Shown: positions 1 to 6,382, counted from the stretch's first letter. The stretch is DNA of 13,238 nucleotides from Methanobacteriota archaeon (GCA_018900975.1 JAHIFK010000275.1:1-13238), one strand, 5' to 3'. Program-made: numbers and translations. The notes: generated by a model from the letters alone, not told the origin.

Positions 1-410
1 AGGAGTGCATGACTGTCATGCTCACGACGCATTACATGGAAGAGGCTGAGAGTTTGTGCGACAGGGTCGCAATCATAGATTACGGGAAGATAGTTGCGCT
101 TGACTCACCTGCGCAACTTAAGGACCATATAGTCGGCGACGTGGTCAAACTAAAACCGCATACATTCGATATGGAAAAATTAAGAAAGCTTGAATATGTC
201 AGGAAAATAGAAGAAAAGGACGGACTGCTCTACCTTTCGATAAAAGACGCAAGCAAGCATCTTCAGGACCTCCTCACCCACACAGGACCAATTGATTTCG
301 TGGAAGTAAGGAGCGGGACGTTAAACGACGTGTTCATGCATTATACAGGTCGCGAGATACGCGAGGCTGAAGGAGAAGGCGGTTTCTGGGAAAGGATGAT
401 GAAAAAATGA
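1..410 (+). CDS. ABC transporter ATP-binding protein, C-terminal part (5' end outside window)
   Basis: This is the C-terminal end of an ABC ATPase that powers the permease encoded next. The reading frame is already open at base 3, so the ATG at 9 is internal and the P-loop, signature and Walker B lie upstream of the window. The H-loop is visible as LTTHYMEEAE, followed by the usual CDRVAIID and GKIVALDSPAQLK segments of the DrrA/CcmA-like family. The tail contains TLNDVFMHYTGREIR, the typical C-terminal motif of exporters of the ABC-2 class. The stop codon overlaps the permease start as ATGA, so the two are translationally coupled. The substrate cannot be read from this fragment. Confidence 0.93.
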   Translation, partial: ECMTVMLTTHYMEEAESLCDRVAIIDYGKIVALDSPAQLKDHIVGDVVKLKPHTFDMEKLRKLEYVRKIEEKDGLLYLSIKDASKHLQDLLTHTGPIDFVEVRSGTLNDVFMHYTGREIREAEGEGGFWERMMKK

Positions 411-1153
411 GCGAAATAGAAGGAATATATGCGATCTGGCTTCGTGAAGCCAAGATATATATGAGGGAGAAGGAACGCGTTATTTCATCGATAGTCTCAC
501 CGCTCTTGTGGATATTCGCCTTTGGGGCAGGCGTTGGCTCTACAATGGAAAATATCCAGGGCTACAGCTATCAGGTCTTCATATATCCAGGAATTGTGGT
601 CATGACTGTGCTTTTTGCTTCGCTTTTCTATGGTGTTTACATAATCTGGGACCGGAAACTTGACTTCCTGAAAGAAGTGCTCGTTGCCCCCATATCAAGA
701 GCAAGCGTATTTGCCGGAAAGCTGCTGGGCGGCGCCACAGATGCGATGTTGCAGGTAGTATTCCTGCTGATAATAGGGATCTTTATAAGCATTCCCCTGA
801 CCCCGCCTGTCATGATCTATGCTTTTCTCATGCTTCTTCTGATATCGATCGCAATGGTCAGCATCGGGCTTGTGATAGGCGCGAACCTGAAGAGCCCTGA
901 AGGCTTCACGCTTGTTATAAACTTCGTTATGTGGCCAATGTTCTTCTTTAGCGGCGCGTTGTTCCCGATCGACAATCTTACAGGGTGGCTCGCTACTGCA
1001 ACATACATCAATCCGCTCACATATGGGGTGGACGCAGTTCGCGGTATCATCCTGGGCATAAATCAGTTCACGATATTCTTTGACGCAGCAGTGATGCTTA
1101 TTTTCGCTTTAATAGCAATGGTGGCAGGCGTATTGAGCTTCAGGAGGATGTAA
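407..1153 (+). CDS. ABC-2 type transporter permease
   Basis: This is the membrane partner of the ATPase that ends at 410. The 248-residue protein has about six hydrophobic segments, near residues 25-45, 58-80, 105-130, 133-158, 168-190 and 220-245. It also has the ABC-2 pattern of a conserved WDR-K-DFLKEVLVAPISR loop after the second segment and a SGALFPIDN loop between segments five and six. The length is normal for the family. The start ATG overlaps the ATPase stop, with GGATGA upstream as a modest ribosome binding site. Members of this family export drugs, polysaccharides or lipids, and the substrate here is unknown. The gene ends one base before the GTG of the downstream cysS-like gene, so the three are probably co-transcribed. 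Confidence 0.92.
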   Translation: MSEIEGIYAIWLREAKIYMREKERVISSIVSPLLWIFAFGAGVGSTMENIQGYSYQVFIYPGIVVMTVLFASLFYGVYIIWDRKLDFLKEVLVAPISRASVFAGKLLGGATDAMLQVVFLLIIGIFISIPLTPPVMIYAFLMLLLISIAMVSIGLVIGANLKSPEGFTLVINFVMWPMFFFSGALFPIDNLTGWLATATYINPLTYGVDAVRGIILGINQFTIFFDAAVMLIFALIAMVAGVLSFRRM

Positions 1154-1157
1154 CGTG
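1142..1157 (+). promoter_or_regulatory. Strong ribosome binding site deciding the GTG start of the cysS-like gene
   Basis: AGGAGG at 1142-1147 lies inside the last codons of the permease gene and is seven bases from GTG at 1155. The resulting N-terminus (MLKLFNTMSRQKEEF) matches the usual beginning of CysRS, which supports this non-ATG start. Confidence 0.8.
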
Positions 1158-2372
1158 CTAAAACTCTTCAACACGATGTCGCGGCAGAAGGAGGAGTTCG
1201 AACCCCTGGTTGATGTCGTGGGGATATACACGTGCGGTCCATCGGTTTACCGGTATGCTCACATCGGGAATTTCAGGACTTTCATATTCGAGGACGTGCT
1301 TGTTAGATACTTGCAGTTTAAAGGTTATAAGGTAAAAAGGGTGATGAACCTCACGGATATCGAGGATAAAGCAATATCGACAGCAAGTAAACAAGGAAAA
1401 ACGCTTGCGGAACTGACAGAATATTATTCAAAAATATTCTTTGAGGACATGGGAAAATTTAATTTACTGTCTGCCGATGTATTTCCAAGAGCCACTGAGC
1501 ATGTGCCTGAGATCATCGAAATTACAAAGAAAATAATGGAAAACGGGTATGCTTACCGTGGAAAAGATGGTTCAATATATTACGACATCTCAAAATTCAA
1601 TGATTGGGGGAAGCTCTCTCATTTGAAGCTCAAACCAGGAAAAAGGAAAATAAAACGCGACGAATGGGGTGAAGATTCTGCCATATTATCGGATTTCGCG
1701 CTCTGGAAATCGTATGAGGACGGGGATGGGGATGTTTTCTGGGAGACAGAACTGGGGAAAGGAAGACCTGGCTGGCATATAGAATGCTCTGCTATGTGTA
1801 CAAAGCACCTGGGCACGCGTTTTGATATACATGTTGGAGGCGTGGACAATATATATCCGCACCATGAAACCGTGATAGCGCAGAACTTCGGGGCATACGG
1901 TGAGAACCCGTCAAAATACTGGCTTCACACAAGGCATCTGATGATAGATGGAAGGAAGATGTCAAAATCCACAGGCAATTACTACACGCTGAGCGATCTT
2001 GAGGGAAAGGGGTACGAGCCTATGGCGATAAAATATCTCCTGCTATCGAAAAGTTACAGGAGGAGGTTGAATTTCACCTTTGAGGGGATCGAGGAAGCCA
2101 GGGATAAACTGGAAAAGATACAAAGCACCATCGAACGACTGAAAAACTCAAACGGCATTGATAATGGGGAAAAGATAGCCCTGAGATCCCTCAAAAGATT
2201 CGAAAAGATCATGGATGATAACCTTGATACCGGCAGGGCGTTAAAGGTTATGGAAAAGCTATCTGATACGGTCAGCGGGATGGAACCTGATAAAAGATCA
2301 AGTTCAAAGATAATTGAAACGATAAAAACAATGGACTCAATACTTGGATTGAGCCTGTTCAAACCCTTCTGA
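1155..2372 (+). CDS. cysS: Cysteinyl-tRNA synthetase-like protein lacking the anticodon-binding domain
   Basis: This class I synthetase catalytic core would activate cysteine with ATP. Visible motifs are YTCGPSVY with zinc ligand C27, HIGN at 36-39, NLTDIEDK, GRPGWHIECSAMC with W207 and C211, PHHE at 235-238, and KMSKSTGN from 268. The start is GTG, with AGGAGG seven bases upstream (1142-1147) and only one base after the permease stop. Two things are odd. First, the family is usually about 460-480 residues long, but this protein has 405 and ends where the helical domain ends, so the small C-terminal anticodon-recognition domain is missing. Second, where E. coli CysRS has HHENEIAQ, with the last Glu as fourth zinc ligand, this protein reads HHETVIAQ, so that ligand is Val240. 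It may be a real, divergent CysRS or a paralogue that charges another acceptor. The 3' end overlaps the convergent gene by 14 bases. Confidence 0.88.
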   Translation: MLKLFNTMSRQKEEFEPLVDVVGIYTCGPSVYRYAHIGNFRTFIFEDVLVRYLQFKGYKVKRVMNLTDIEDKAISTASKQGKTLAELTEYYSKIFFEDMGKFNLLSADVFPRATEHVPEIIEITKKIMENGYAYRGKDGSIYYDISKFNDWGKLSHLKLKPGKRKIKRDEWGEDSAILSDFALWKSYEDGDGDVFWETELGKGRPGWHIECSAMCTKHLGTRFDIHVGGVDNIYPHHETVIAQNFGAYGENPSKYWLHTRHLMIDGRKMSKSTGNYYTLSDLEGKGYEPMAIKYLLLSKSYRRRLNFTFEGIEEARDKLEKIQSTIERLKNSNGIDNGEKIALRSLKRFEKIMDDNLDTGRALKVMEKLSDTVSGMEPDKRSSSKIIETIKTMDSILGLSLFKPF

Positions 2373-2697
2373 TCTGCATATCGCGCTTCTTTGGCTGCAA
2401 CTGCATAAGCAGCGTCTTGAGCTTTGCATCATCGATCATGCCGGTCAGCCTTCCGCTCTGGGCAAGAGAGATCAACTGCGCTTCAACGCTTGCCACAAGC
2501 TCGGGTTTTGTCATCTTGAGGGTGTTCAGGCGCTCACGGGCTTCGGGCGTGAGTATCTGGCGCATTATGGTCGCTTTTTTTGCTTCATACTCTGCGCGCG
2601 CCTGCTCCTGCTGGGCAGCCTGAGCCTGACCGCTGTACTGCTGCTGCTGCATCTGCTCAAGCTTGCGCCTTCTTAACTCTTCGAGATCTTCATCCAT
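2359..2697 (-). CDS. PDCD5-family DNA-binding protein
   Basis: This is a 112-residue archaeal homologue of eukaryotic PDCD5 (TFAR19), a small helical-bundle protein usually annotated as DNA-binding. The pattern is typical. A charged N-terminal helix (DEDLEELRRRKLEQMQ) is followed by a Gln/Ala-rich stretch at about 18-35, then the conserved core with ILTPEARERLNTLKMTKPE and the SGRLTGMIDDAKLKTLL segment. Its cellular role is not settled. It normally sits next to S19e in archaeal ribosomal clusters, and here it follows S19e after 60 bases. That gap holds its own TATA-like sequence, so it may be transcribed separately. Its last codons overlap the end of the convergent cysS-like gene. Confidence 0.93.
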   Translation of the reverse strand: MDEDLEELRRRKLEQMQQQQYSGQAQAAQQEQARAEYEAKKATIMRQILTPEARERLNTLKMTKPELVASVEAQLISLAQSGRLTGMIDDAKLKTLLMQLQPKKRDMQIRRV

Positions 2698-2716
2698 TTT
2701 AATTAAACCAAAAATT

Positions 2717-2736
2717 CCCTGTTTTTAAATACAGGG
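2717..2736 (-). promoter_or_regulatory. Palindrome with TATA-like core upstream of the PDCD5 gene
   Basis: CCCTGT and ACAGGG form a 6-bp inverted repeat around the AT-rich spacer 2723-2730. On the minus strand the spacer reads ATTTAAAA, centred about 29 bases upstream of the ATG at 2697. That is the position of an archaeal TATA box for a leaderless transcript, and no good ribosome binding site precedes this ATG. The half-sites flank the presumed TATA box, so the element could be an operator. This is inferred from position only. Confidence 0.4.
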
Positions 2737-2757
2737 TCTCCATACGGGTTCTCCAAA

Positions 2758-3207
2758 CTAATACTTTGCCATAGCAGGAATCGTTTTTATCAGTTCTATT
2801 TTTACTTCGTTCGCTGCATTGTCCATGAAGGACTGACCCTGCGGCGATACTGATCTTCCAACTTTCTGGGTTTTGATCAAACCTGCCTTCTCTAGCTGCT
2901 GTAGGGCTTCCCTTGCAACAGAGCCGCTTCCTTTTGAGAAATGCGCAGGTCTTACGCCGTTCCTGTGCTTTCCGCCGTAGAAACTCCGGAGCCTCGATAT
3001 GCCGACCGGCCCGTCGATATAGACACGTCTTAAGATCGACGCGCATCTTACGAACCACCAGTCTGCGTTATCAGGGGCGAGTTCTTTATGTGCGCCAGTC
3101 TTTGCAAAGCGCGACCATTCCGGTTGGTTTATCTTCTTTTCATCCTTTAATTTCTGTGCCACGTTATTTATGAACATTTCTGCAGGTACGTCATATACTG
3201 TTGTCAA
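2758..3207 (-). CDS. rps19e: Small-subunit ribosomal protein S19e
   Basis: S19e is a component of the 30S subunit specific to archaea and eukaryotes. The 149-residue protein has the expected length and blocks: N-terminal TVYDVPAEMFINNVA, then NQPEWSRFAKTGAHKELAP, the highly conserved DWWFVRCASILRRVYIDGPVG, a basic loop with YGGKHRNGVRP, and the SGSVAREALQQLEKAGLI helix. The start is a TTG, supported by GGAGG seven bases upstream and by the match of the N-terminus to the family. The PDCD5 gene follows in the same direction, the usual archaeal order. The L39e, L31e and aIF6 genes that often follow are absent, because the next gene is convergent. Confidence 0.97.
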   Translation of the reverse strand: MTTVYDVPAEMFINNVAQKLKDEKKINQPEWSRFAKTGAHKELAPDNADWWFVRCASILRRVYIDGPVGISRLRSFYGGKHRNGVRPAHFSKGSGSVAREALQQLEKAGLIKTQKVGRSVSPQGQSFMDNAANEVKIELIKTIPAMAKY

Positions 3208-3219
3208 TGTTAATCCTCC
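3205..3219 (-). promoter_or_regulatory. Ribosome binding site deciding the TTG start of S19e
   Basis: On the minus strand GGAGG (3219 down to 3215) lies seven bases before TTG at 3207-3205. No ATG in a sensible position exists upstream, and the next in-frame ATG would cut ten conserved residues, so TTG is the likely start. Confidence 0.78.
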
Positions 3220-3253
3220 GTAAAATCATCTTTAGATGTAATGGAAATTGTCC

Positions 3254-3281
3254 TCTTTTATCCCCTGAATTAATTCAGGGG
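3254..3281 (-). promoter_or_regulatory. Perfect 20-bp palindrome next to a TATA-like sequence upstream of S19e
   Basis: Bases 3262-3281 are a perfect palindrome, CCCCTGAATT followed by AATTCAGGGG. On the minus strand it is followed directly by ATAAAAGAGG (about 3262-3253). This is a plausible TATA box whose transcript would begin near 3230 and carry the GGAGG of S19e in a short leader. The palindrome would then cover the BRE/upstream promoter region, as an operator would. A terminator for the preceding operon is less likely, because no T-run follows in the direction of transcription. Confidence 0.45.
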
Positions 3282-3305
3282 GCTTATTTACTTATCGGAT
3301 AGTAT

Positions 3306-3560
3306 TTACCCTTTTCGGCGAAATACCGCGGTATTACCCCTGACCTCAATAAGTTCTGAACCTGTCATGTTAGCAAGTTTTTCCGCCATTTCATGTTTAT
3401 CCTTTTCATATAGGGCGGTTTTCAGGAACTTCACTTTAATAAATTTTTTGTTCTTCAACTGTGTTCTTAACTCATCAACGACCGCTTCTATGCCGGATTT
3501 GCCTATCTGCATGGCAGGTTCGATCGCTGTGGCGCTTTTTCTGTGTTCCTGTCTGTTCAT
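3306..3560 (-). CDS. YhbY-type (CRM domain) RNA-binding protein
   Basis: This 84-residue single CRS1-YhbY (CRM) domain protein is of a type associated with ribosome assembly and intron RNA binding in other organisms. Visible features are the helix ending in the IGKSGI loop (residues 19-24, the family's conserved GxxG), then VVDELRTQLKNKKFIKVKF and a C-terminal strand pair ending VRGNTAVFRRKG. The length is normal for the archaeal form. The ATG overlaps the TGA of the Roadblock gene as ATGA, so translation is coupled to the signalling operon upstream. S19e follows after 98 bases. The placement next to S19e is common in archaea, while the coupling to a GTPase/Roadblock operon is not something I recognise as usual. 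Confidence 0.92.
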   Translation of the reverse strand: MNRQEHRKSATAIEPAMQIGKSGIEAVVDELRTQLKNKKFIKVKFLKTALYEKDKHEMAEKLANMTGSELIEVRGNTAVFRRKG

Positions 3561-3925
3561 TCCAACAACTCTTTCAATATTTTTGCCGATTTATCAAGTT
3601 CCAGAAGTATCAATCCAAGACCCACATCTGGACTCACAATAACCACCAGGAGCGCACTAGGTCCTGCTCCAACAGCTATCAGTCGCCCCTGTGTAGATTC
3701 AACAATTACCCTGTTGGGGACTCCTTTTCCAAGCTCTGTGGAGGCGGTCTCTGCCGCGCCGAGCATTGTAGCTGACATTGCAGCAAATGACTCTGCGAAC
3801 TGTTCCTTCTGCATGCTGGATTTGATAAGAAGCCCATCACGGCTTACTGCAGCGCAAGCTTCCACACCACCTGACTTCTTAAGGTCAGAAAGCAATTTAT
3901 CTATCAGGTCAATGGTATCAGTCAT
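3557..3925 (-). CDS. Roadblock/LC7 domain protein (MglB-like)
   Basis: This 122-residue protein consists of one Roadblock/LC7 domain. It has an N-terminal helix (DLIDKLLSDLKKSGG), the strand EACAAVSRDGLLIKSS, a long helix rich in small residues (about 42-68, FAAMSATMLGAAETASTEL), then strands VIVESTQGRLIAVGAG and ALLVVIVSPDVGLG, and a final helix. Proteins of this fold form dimers that regulate small GTPases; MglB, the GTPase-activating partner of MglA, is the best known. Its start overlaps the stop of the GTPase fusion gene as TGATG, and its stop overlaps yhbY. It is therefore very likely the partner or regulator of the GTPase domain encoded just upstream. The partnership is inferred from gene order. 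Confidence 0.92.
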   Translation of the reverse strand: MTDTIDLIDKLLSDLKKSGGVEACAAVSRDGLLIKSSMQKEQFAESFAAMSATMLGAAETASTELGKGVPNRVIVESTQGRLIAVGAGPSALLVVIVSPDVGLGLILLELDKSAKILKELLE

Positions 3926-5094
3926 CAGAGCCCTCCTGTGATCTTATCTATCAAGACTTCGAATGCCTCAAAAACACCTTTTTTATCTTTAGCCACAACC
4001 GGTACAATCGGGATGTCGTGGGGAAGGTTGAATTGTTTCCTTATTTCTTCCGGGGCAAGAGCGCCAGCCAAATCCTGCTTATTTGCTATTAGAACATACG
4101 GCAGCCCATATGATTTGGTGATTTCAAGCATCTGCTTTGCACGGACAAAATCCGTGGGGTTCGTTGAATCCACGATAAGAAATACGCCCATGGACTCGCC
4201 GCTTAGCAGTTTTATTATTGGGTCGAACCGTTCCTGACCTGGTGTCCCGAATATATCAGCGCTAAAACCTTTGTAATCAATATGCCCGTGGTCAAGCGCT
4301 ATGGTCGTACCCATCCTGTCAACCGAAATCGCTCTTGTTGAGAGCGCATGCACAAATGTGGATTTTCCAGAGTCGAATGGGCCAGTGACAAGTATCTTTG
4401 GTATATACAGCTTTATTCCACCTGGCCTCAGTACCCGAAACAGCATGGATTTTTTTATTTCTTTTGTCCAGTCAGCCTTGAATATCCCGAAATACTGCCC
4501 GAAGATAACCCGCTCTGATATTCCGCCTACAGATATGACGGCATTGAACATGTCCTCTTTTATGGCTTTCAATGTTTCTTCTGAATACGGCCATGCTGTG
4601 AAATTATAGACCAGCACATGGTCATACAGGTTTGCCATCTTATTCCATGTCCTGACAGCTTCCAGGGTCTCTTTTTCACCGCAAAGGTCTATGATCGTTG
4701 ACAGGGAGCCAAAAACAATTGTGCTCGGTGGCAATTCCTTCATTGCATCAATTATCGTTTTACTGAACGCTTCGATATTGTCGGGTTTTGAGACCACGTA
4801 TTTTTCATTTGAAGGCGCGCCTATCAATGAATTATAAGCATCAACAAAAAGGAACCTGTCTTGAAACAGGTGAATATCCCACCCAAACTCCCTGAACTGA
4901 CCCTTTATGATGTCGGGTGTGGTGCTTGAAACCACGAATAAACCTGTCCCTCCCTTTTTAAGAGAGCTGTGAATTGTCTGCAATCCGAATATTTCACCCT
5001 CTACGCCTGGCTGGATATAATAGACAAGGGTCTTACCATTTGGTATGCCACCGCCAAGGAATTCATCCAGTTTGGGGATACCGGTTTCGATCAT
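3925..5094 (-). CDS. Degenerate KaiC-like domain fused to a Ras-like small GTPase
   Basis: The 389 residues form two domains. Residues 1-225 resemble the KaiC/RecA family: it opens TGIPKLDEFLGGGIPNGKTLV as KaiC domains do. The P-loop position, however, reads QPGVEGEIF at 28-36, with Glu and Ile instead of Lys and Thr, and the usual catalytic Glu pair appears to be replaced in SSTTPD, so ATP hydrolysis is unlikely. Residues about 230-389 are a complete small GTPase: G1 GPFDSGKS at 238-245, a G2 threonine in GTTIALD, G3 DIFGTPGQE at 280-288, G4 NKQD at 338-341, and VVAKDKKG as G5. The switch glutamine is present. The gene lies one base after a KaiC-like gene and overlaps a Roadblock gene, suggesting one signalling complex. 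There is no membrane segment, so it is probably cytosolic. The pathway it controls is unknown. Confidence 0.88.
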   Translation of the reverse strand: MIETGIPKLDEFLGGGIPNGKTLVYYIQPGVEGEIFGLQTIHSSLKKGGTGLFVVSSTTPDIIKGQFREFGWDIHLFQDRFLFVDAYNSLIGAPSNEKYVVSKPDNIEAFSKTIIDAMKELPPSTIVFGSLSTIIDLCGEKETLEAVRTWNKMANLYDHVLVYNFTAWPYSEETLKAIKEDMFNAVISVGGISERVIFGQYFGIFKADWTKEIKKSMLFRVLRPGGIKLYIPKILVTGPFDSGKSTFVHALSTRAISVDRMGTTIALDHGHIDYKGFSADIFGTPGQERFDPIIKLLSGESMGVFLIVDSTNPTDFVRAKQMLEITKSYGLPYVLIANKQDLAGALAPEEIRKQFNLPHDIPIVPVVAKDKKGVFEAFEVLIDKITGGL

Positions 5095-5095
5095 T

Positions 5096-5800
5096 CTATT
5101 TTCTCCCTACTATCTTTACGTTAGCCCCTTCAATTTCATATTCAAACCAGTTAGTGGGTTTAGGGGAAAGCCCGACTACCCTGATAAAATATTTATCATT
5201 TTCAGATTTGATCTCTATCATCCCGTCAAAAAGTTGTTTTAAGGTCGAAATAGCCTGCTCGTCATGCATACCGCTCTCTATCACATAGATACCCATAGAA
5301 CCGGCAGCTTTAATGCGTCCGGTAAAAACATGCAGGAACCTGAAAACCGTCTGGATATTCGAATACATCAGTATAGTTGATAACGAATTGATATGAAGCT
5401 GGATTTTCTTTGTATTCTTCTTCATGTAAAATTCTTCAAAGAACTGGCTTATCTTCACGCCAATTCCAGTCAGATCAACGGGGCTGCTTGCTATTTTGAT
5501 GTTTTCATTTTCGACTGATGCACCGCCAAGAGTTTTTGTTACGCAATCAACTATACCGATCCTGGAAAGGGGGAGCGTTAGTTTTTGTTCCTTGAACCAT
5601 TCAAGGATATGGGTCGCGGATTCGCGGGTCGATACTGTTATTACTGCATTTTCATTTTTTGCAGTGCCGTAATACAGTATAGAATACAGGATAATCTCTT
5701 TTCCGCACATTGGCGGACCTATGAACATAATATTCGAGCCTTTTTTTATTCCCCCGATAACAGCATCCAATTCTTTTATACCTAATGTATAATCACTCAT
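5096..5800 (-). CDS. KaiC-like RecA-superfamily ATPase with atypical nucleotide motifs
   Basis: This 234-residue single KaiC-type domain opens with LGIKELDAVIGGIKKGSNIMF. The Walker A is GPPMCGKE at 28-35: Lys34 is kept, but the Ser/Thr that binds magnesium is Glu35. The Walker B strand reads LHINSLS (135-141), with Asn138 where Asp is expected. In TRES (58-61), E60 may correspond to one of the KaiC catalytic glutamates. It could bind nucleotide without hydrolysing it well, but that is not certain. It is the first gene of an operon with the pseudo-KaiC/GTPase fusion (one-base gap) and Roadblock genes. AGGAAAG precedes the ATG by a few bases. Related archaeal proteins are called GvpD- or Rad55-like ATPases of signal transduction. 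The exact function is unknown. Confidence 0.86.
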   Translation of the reverse strand: MSDYTLGIKELDAVIGGIKKGSNIMFIGPPMCGKEIILYSILYYGTAKNENAVITVSTRESATHILEWFKEQKLTLPLSRIGIVDCVTKTLGGASVENENIKIASSPVDLTGIGVKISQFFEEFYMKKNTKKIQLHINSLSTILMYSNIQTVFRFLHVFTGRIKAAGSMGIYVIESGMHDEQAISTLKQLFDGMIEIKSENDKYFIRVVGLSPKPTNWFEYEIEGANVKIVGRK

Positions 5801-5860
5801 AATCTTTCCTTAGTGTAATGATAATACTATTTAAATTTTAGTATATATAAATAACCGATG
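5801..5860 (-). promoter_or_regulatory. Putative promoter of the KaiC/GTPase/Roadblock operon
   Basis: On the minus strand this AT-rich gap contains ATTTATATATAC (5852 to 5841), a good archaeal TATA box about 46 bases before the ATG, and a second candidate around 5830-5840 (AAATTTAAATAG). Either would give a short leader carrying the AGGAAAG ribosome binding site (5810-5804). The rest of the gap to 5911 is AT-rich and shows no gene. Confidence 0.5.
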
Positions 5861-5911
5861 CAACATATAATAATGTGTCATAAATTAACTTATTCAATTG
5901 ATAATACAACA

Positions 5912-6325
5912 TTAAAACCTATATATATAAAACCTTGCTTTCTTGTGATTCACAAGGGTGCACGATCTGCAGATCCTGTCAAGATCAGCTTTTTCATTGC
6001 CGAAAGGTCGGATGAGCATGTCTGCACCCACTTTTTTTGCTATTTTTGCTATTGCTTCCTGCATTTCTATCGGAGGTCTTATCGAATATATGAGGGAGGC
6101 ATTCATGTAAATTCCGATGTCATGATCAAATATGTCATCCCTGCAAAACCTGACCCCTGCATATTCCTGCTCGTTTATGTCAGTAACGACCACGTCTAGC
6201 CTGTCCTTTAATGCAAGCGCAACATGCGGCATGCTTCCCACCCCTACTTCAACAACTTTATTCCGGTAGTTTTTTAAAATATAGTCTGTAATATCTTCAT
6301 AATCTGAGATCATTGTGGATAACAT
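5912..6325 (-). CDS. UPF0146 family protein (methyltransferase-like fold)
   Basis: This 137-residue member of the archaeal UPF0146 family has no established function. The sequence has a Rossmann-like start: NKVVEVGVGSMPHVALAL (about 23-40) resembles the glycine-rich motif I of SAM-dependent methyltransferases, followed by LDVVVTDINEQ with the acidic residue at the end of strand 2. Later blocks are VRFCRDDIFDHD, the strand ASLIYSIRPPIEMQEAI and IRPFGNEKADL. It is shorter than a full methyltransferase and lacks an obvious substrate domain, so activity is not assured. The gene is divergent from the histidine kinase across 57 bases. Its start has no clear ribosome binding site, and ATG at codon 5 is an alternative. 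Confidence 0.85.
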   Translation of the reverse strand: MLSTMISDYEDITDYILKNYRNKVVEVGVGSMPHVALALKDRLDVVVTDINEQEYAGVRFCRDDIFDHDIGIYMNASLIYSIRPPIEMQEAIAKIAKKVGADMLIRPFGNEKADLDRICRSCTLVNHKKARFYIYRF

Positions 6326-6382
6326 ATCGTCCGTATTTAAGAATATATCGAAAAACTTAATATTGATAATATTTGATATAAT
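6326..6382. promoter_or_regulatory. Short divergent promoter region between UPF0146 and histidine kinase genes
   Basis: These 57 bases are very AT-rich and must serve both directions. For the kinase, AATATTTGATATAAT (6366-6380) lies 25-30 bases before the ATG at 6404, while TTAATATTG (6358-6366) would fit the ATG at 6383. Neither ATG has a well-spaced ribosome binding site. For UPF0146 several AT stretches fit, and none stands out. Confidence 0.35.

Noticed and set aside
2699..3058. 119-codon open frame on the minus strand overlapping S19e
   Set aside because: It is another frame of the S19e gene and its product is a low-complexity basic string without family features.
3262..3281. Palindrome as a transcription terminator of the yhbY operon
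   Set aside because: On the minus strand it is followed by an A-rich, not T-rich, stretch, so it fits a promoter-proximal operator better.
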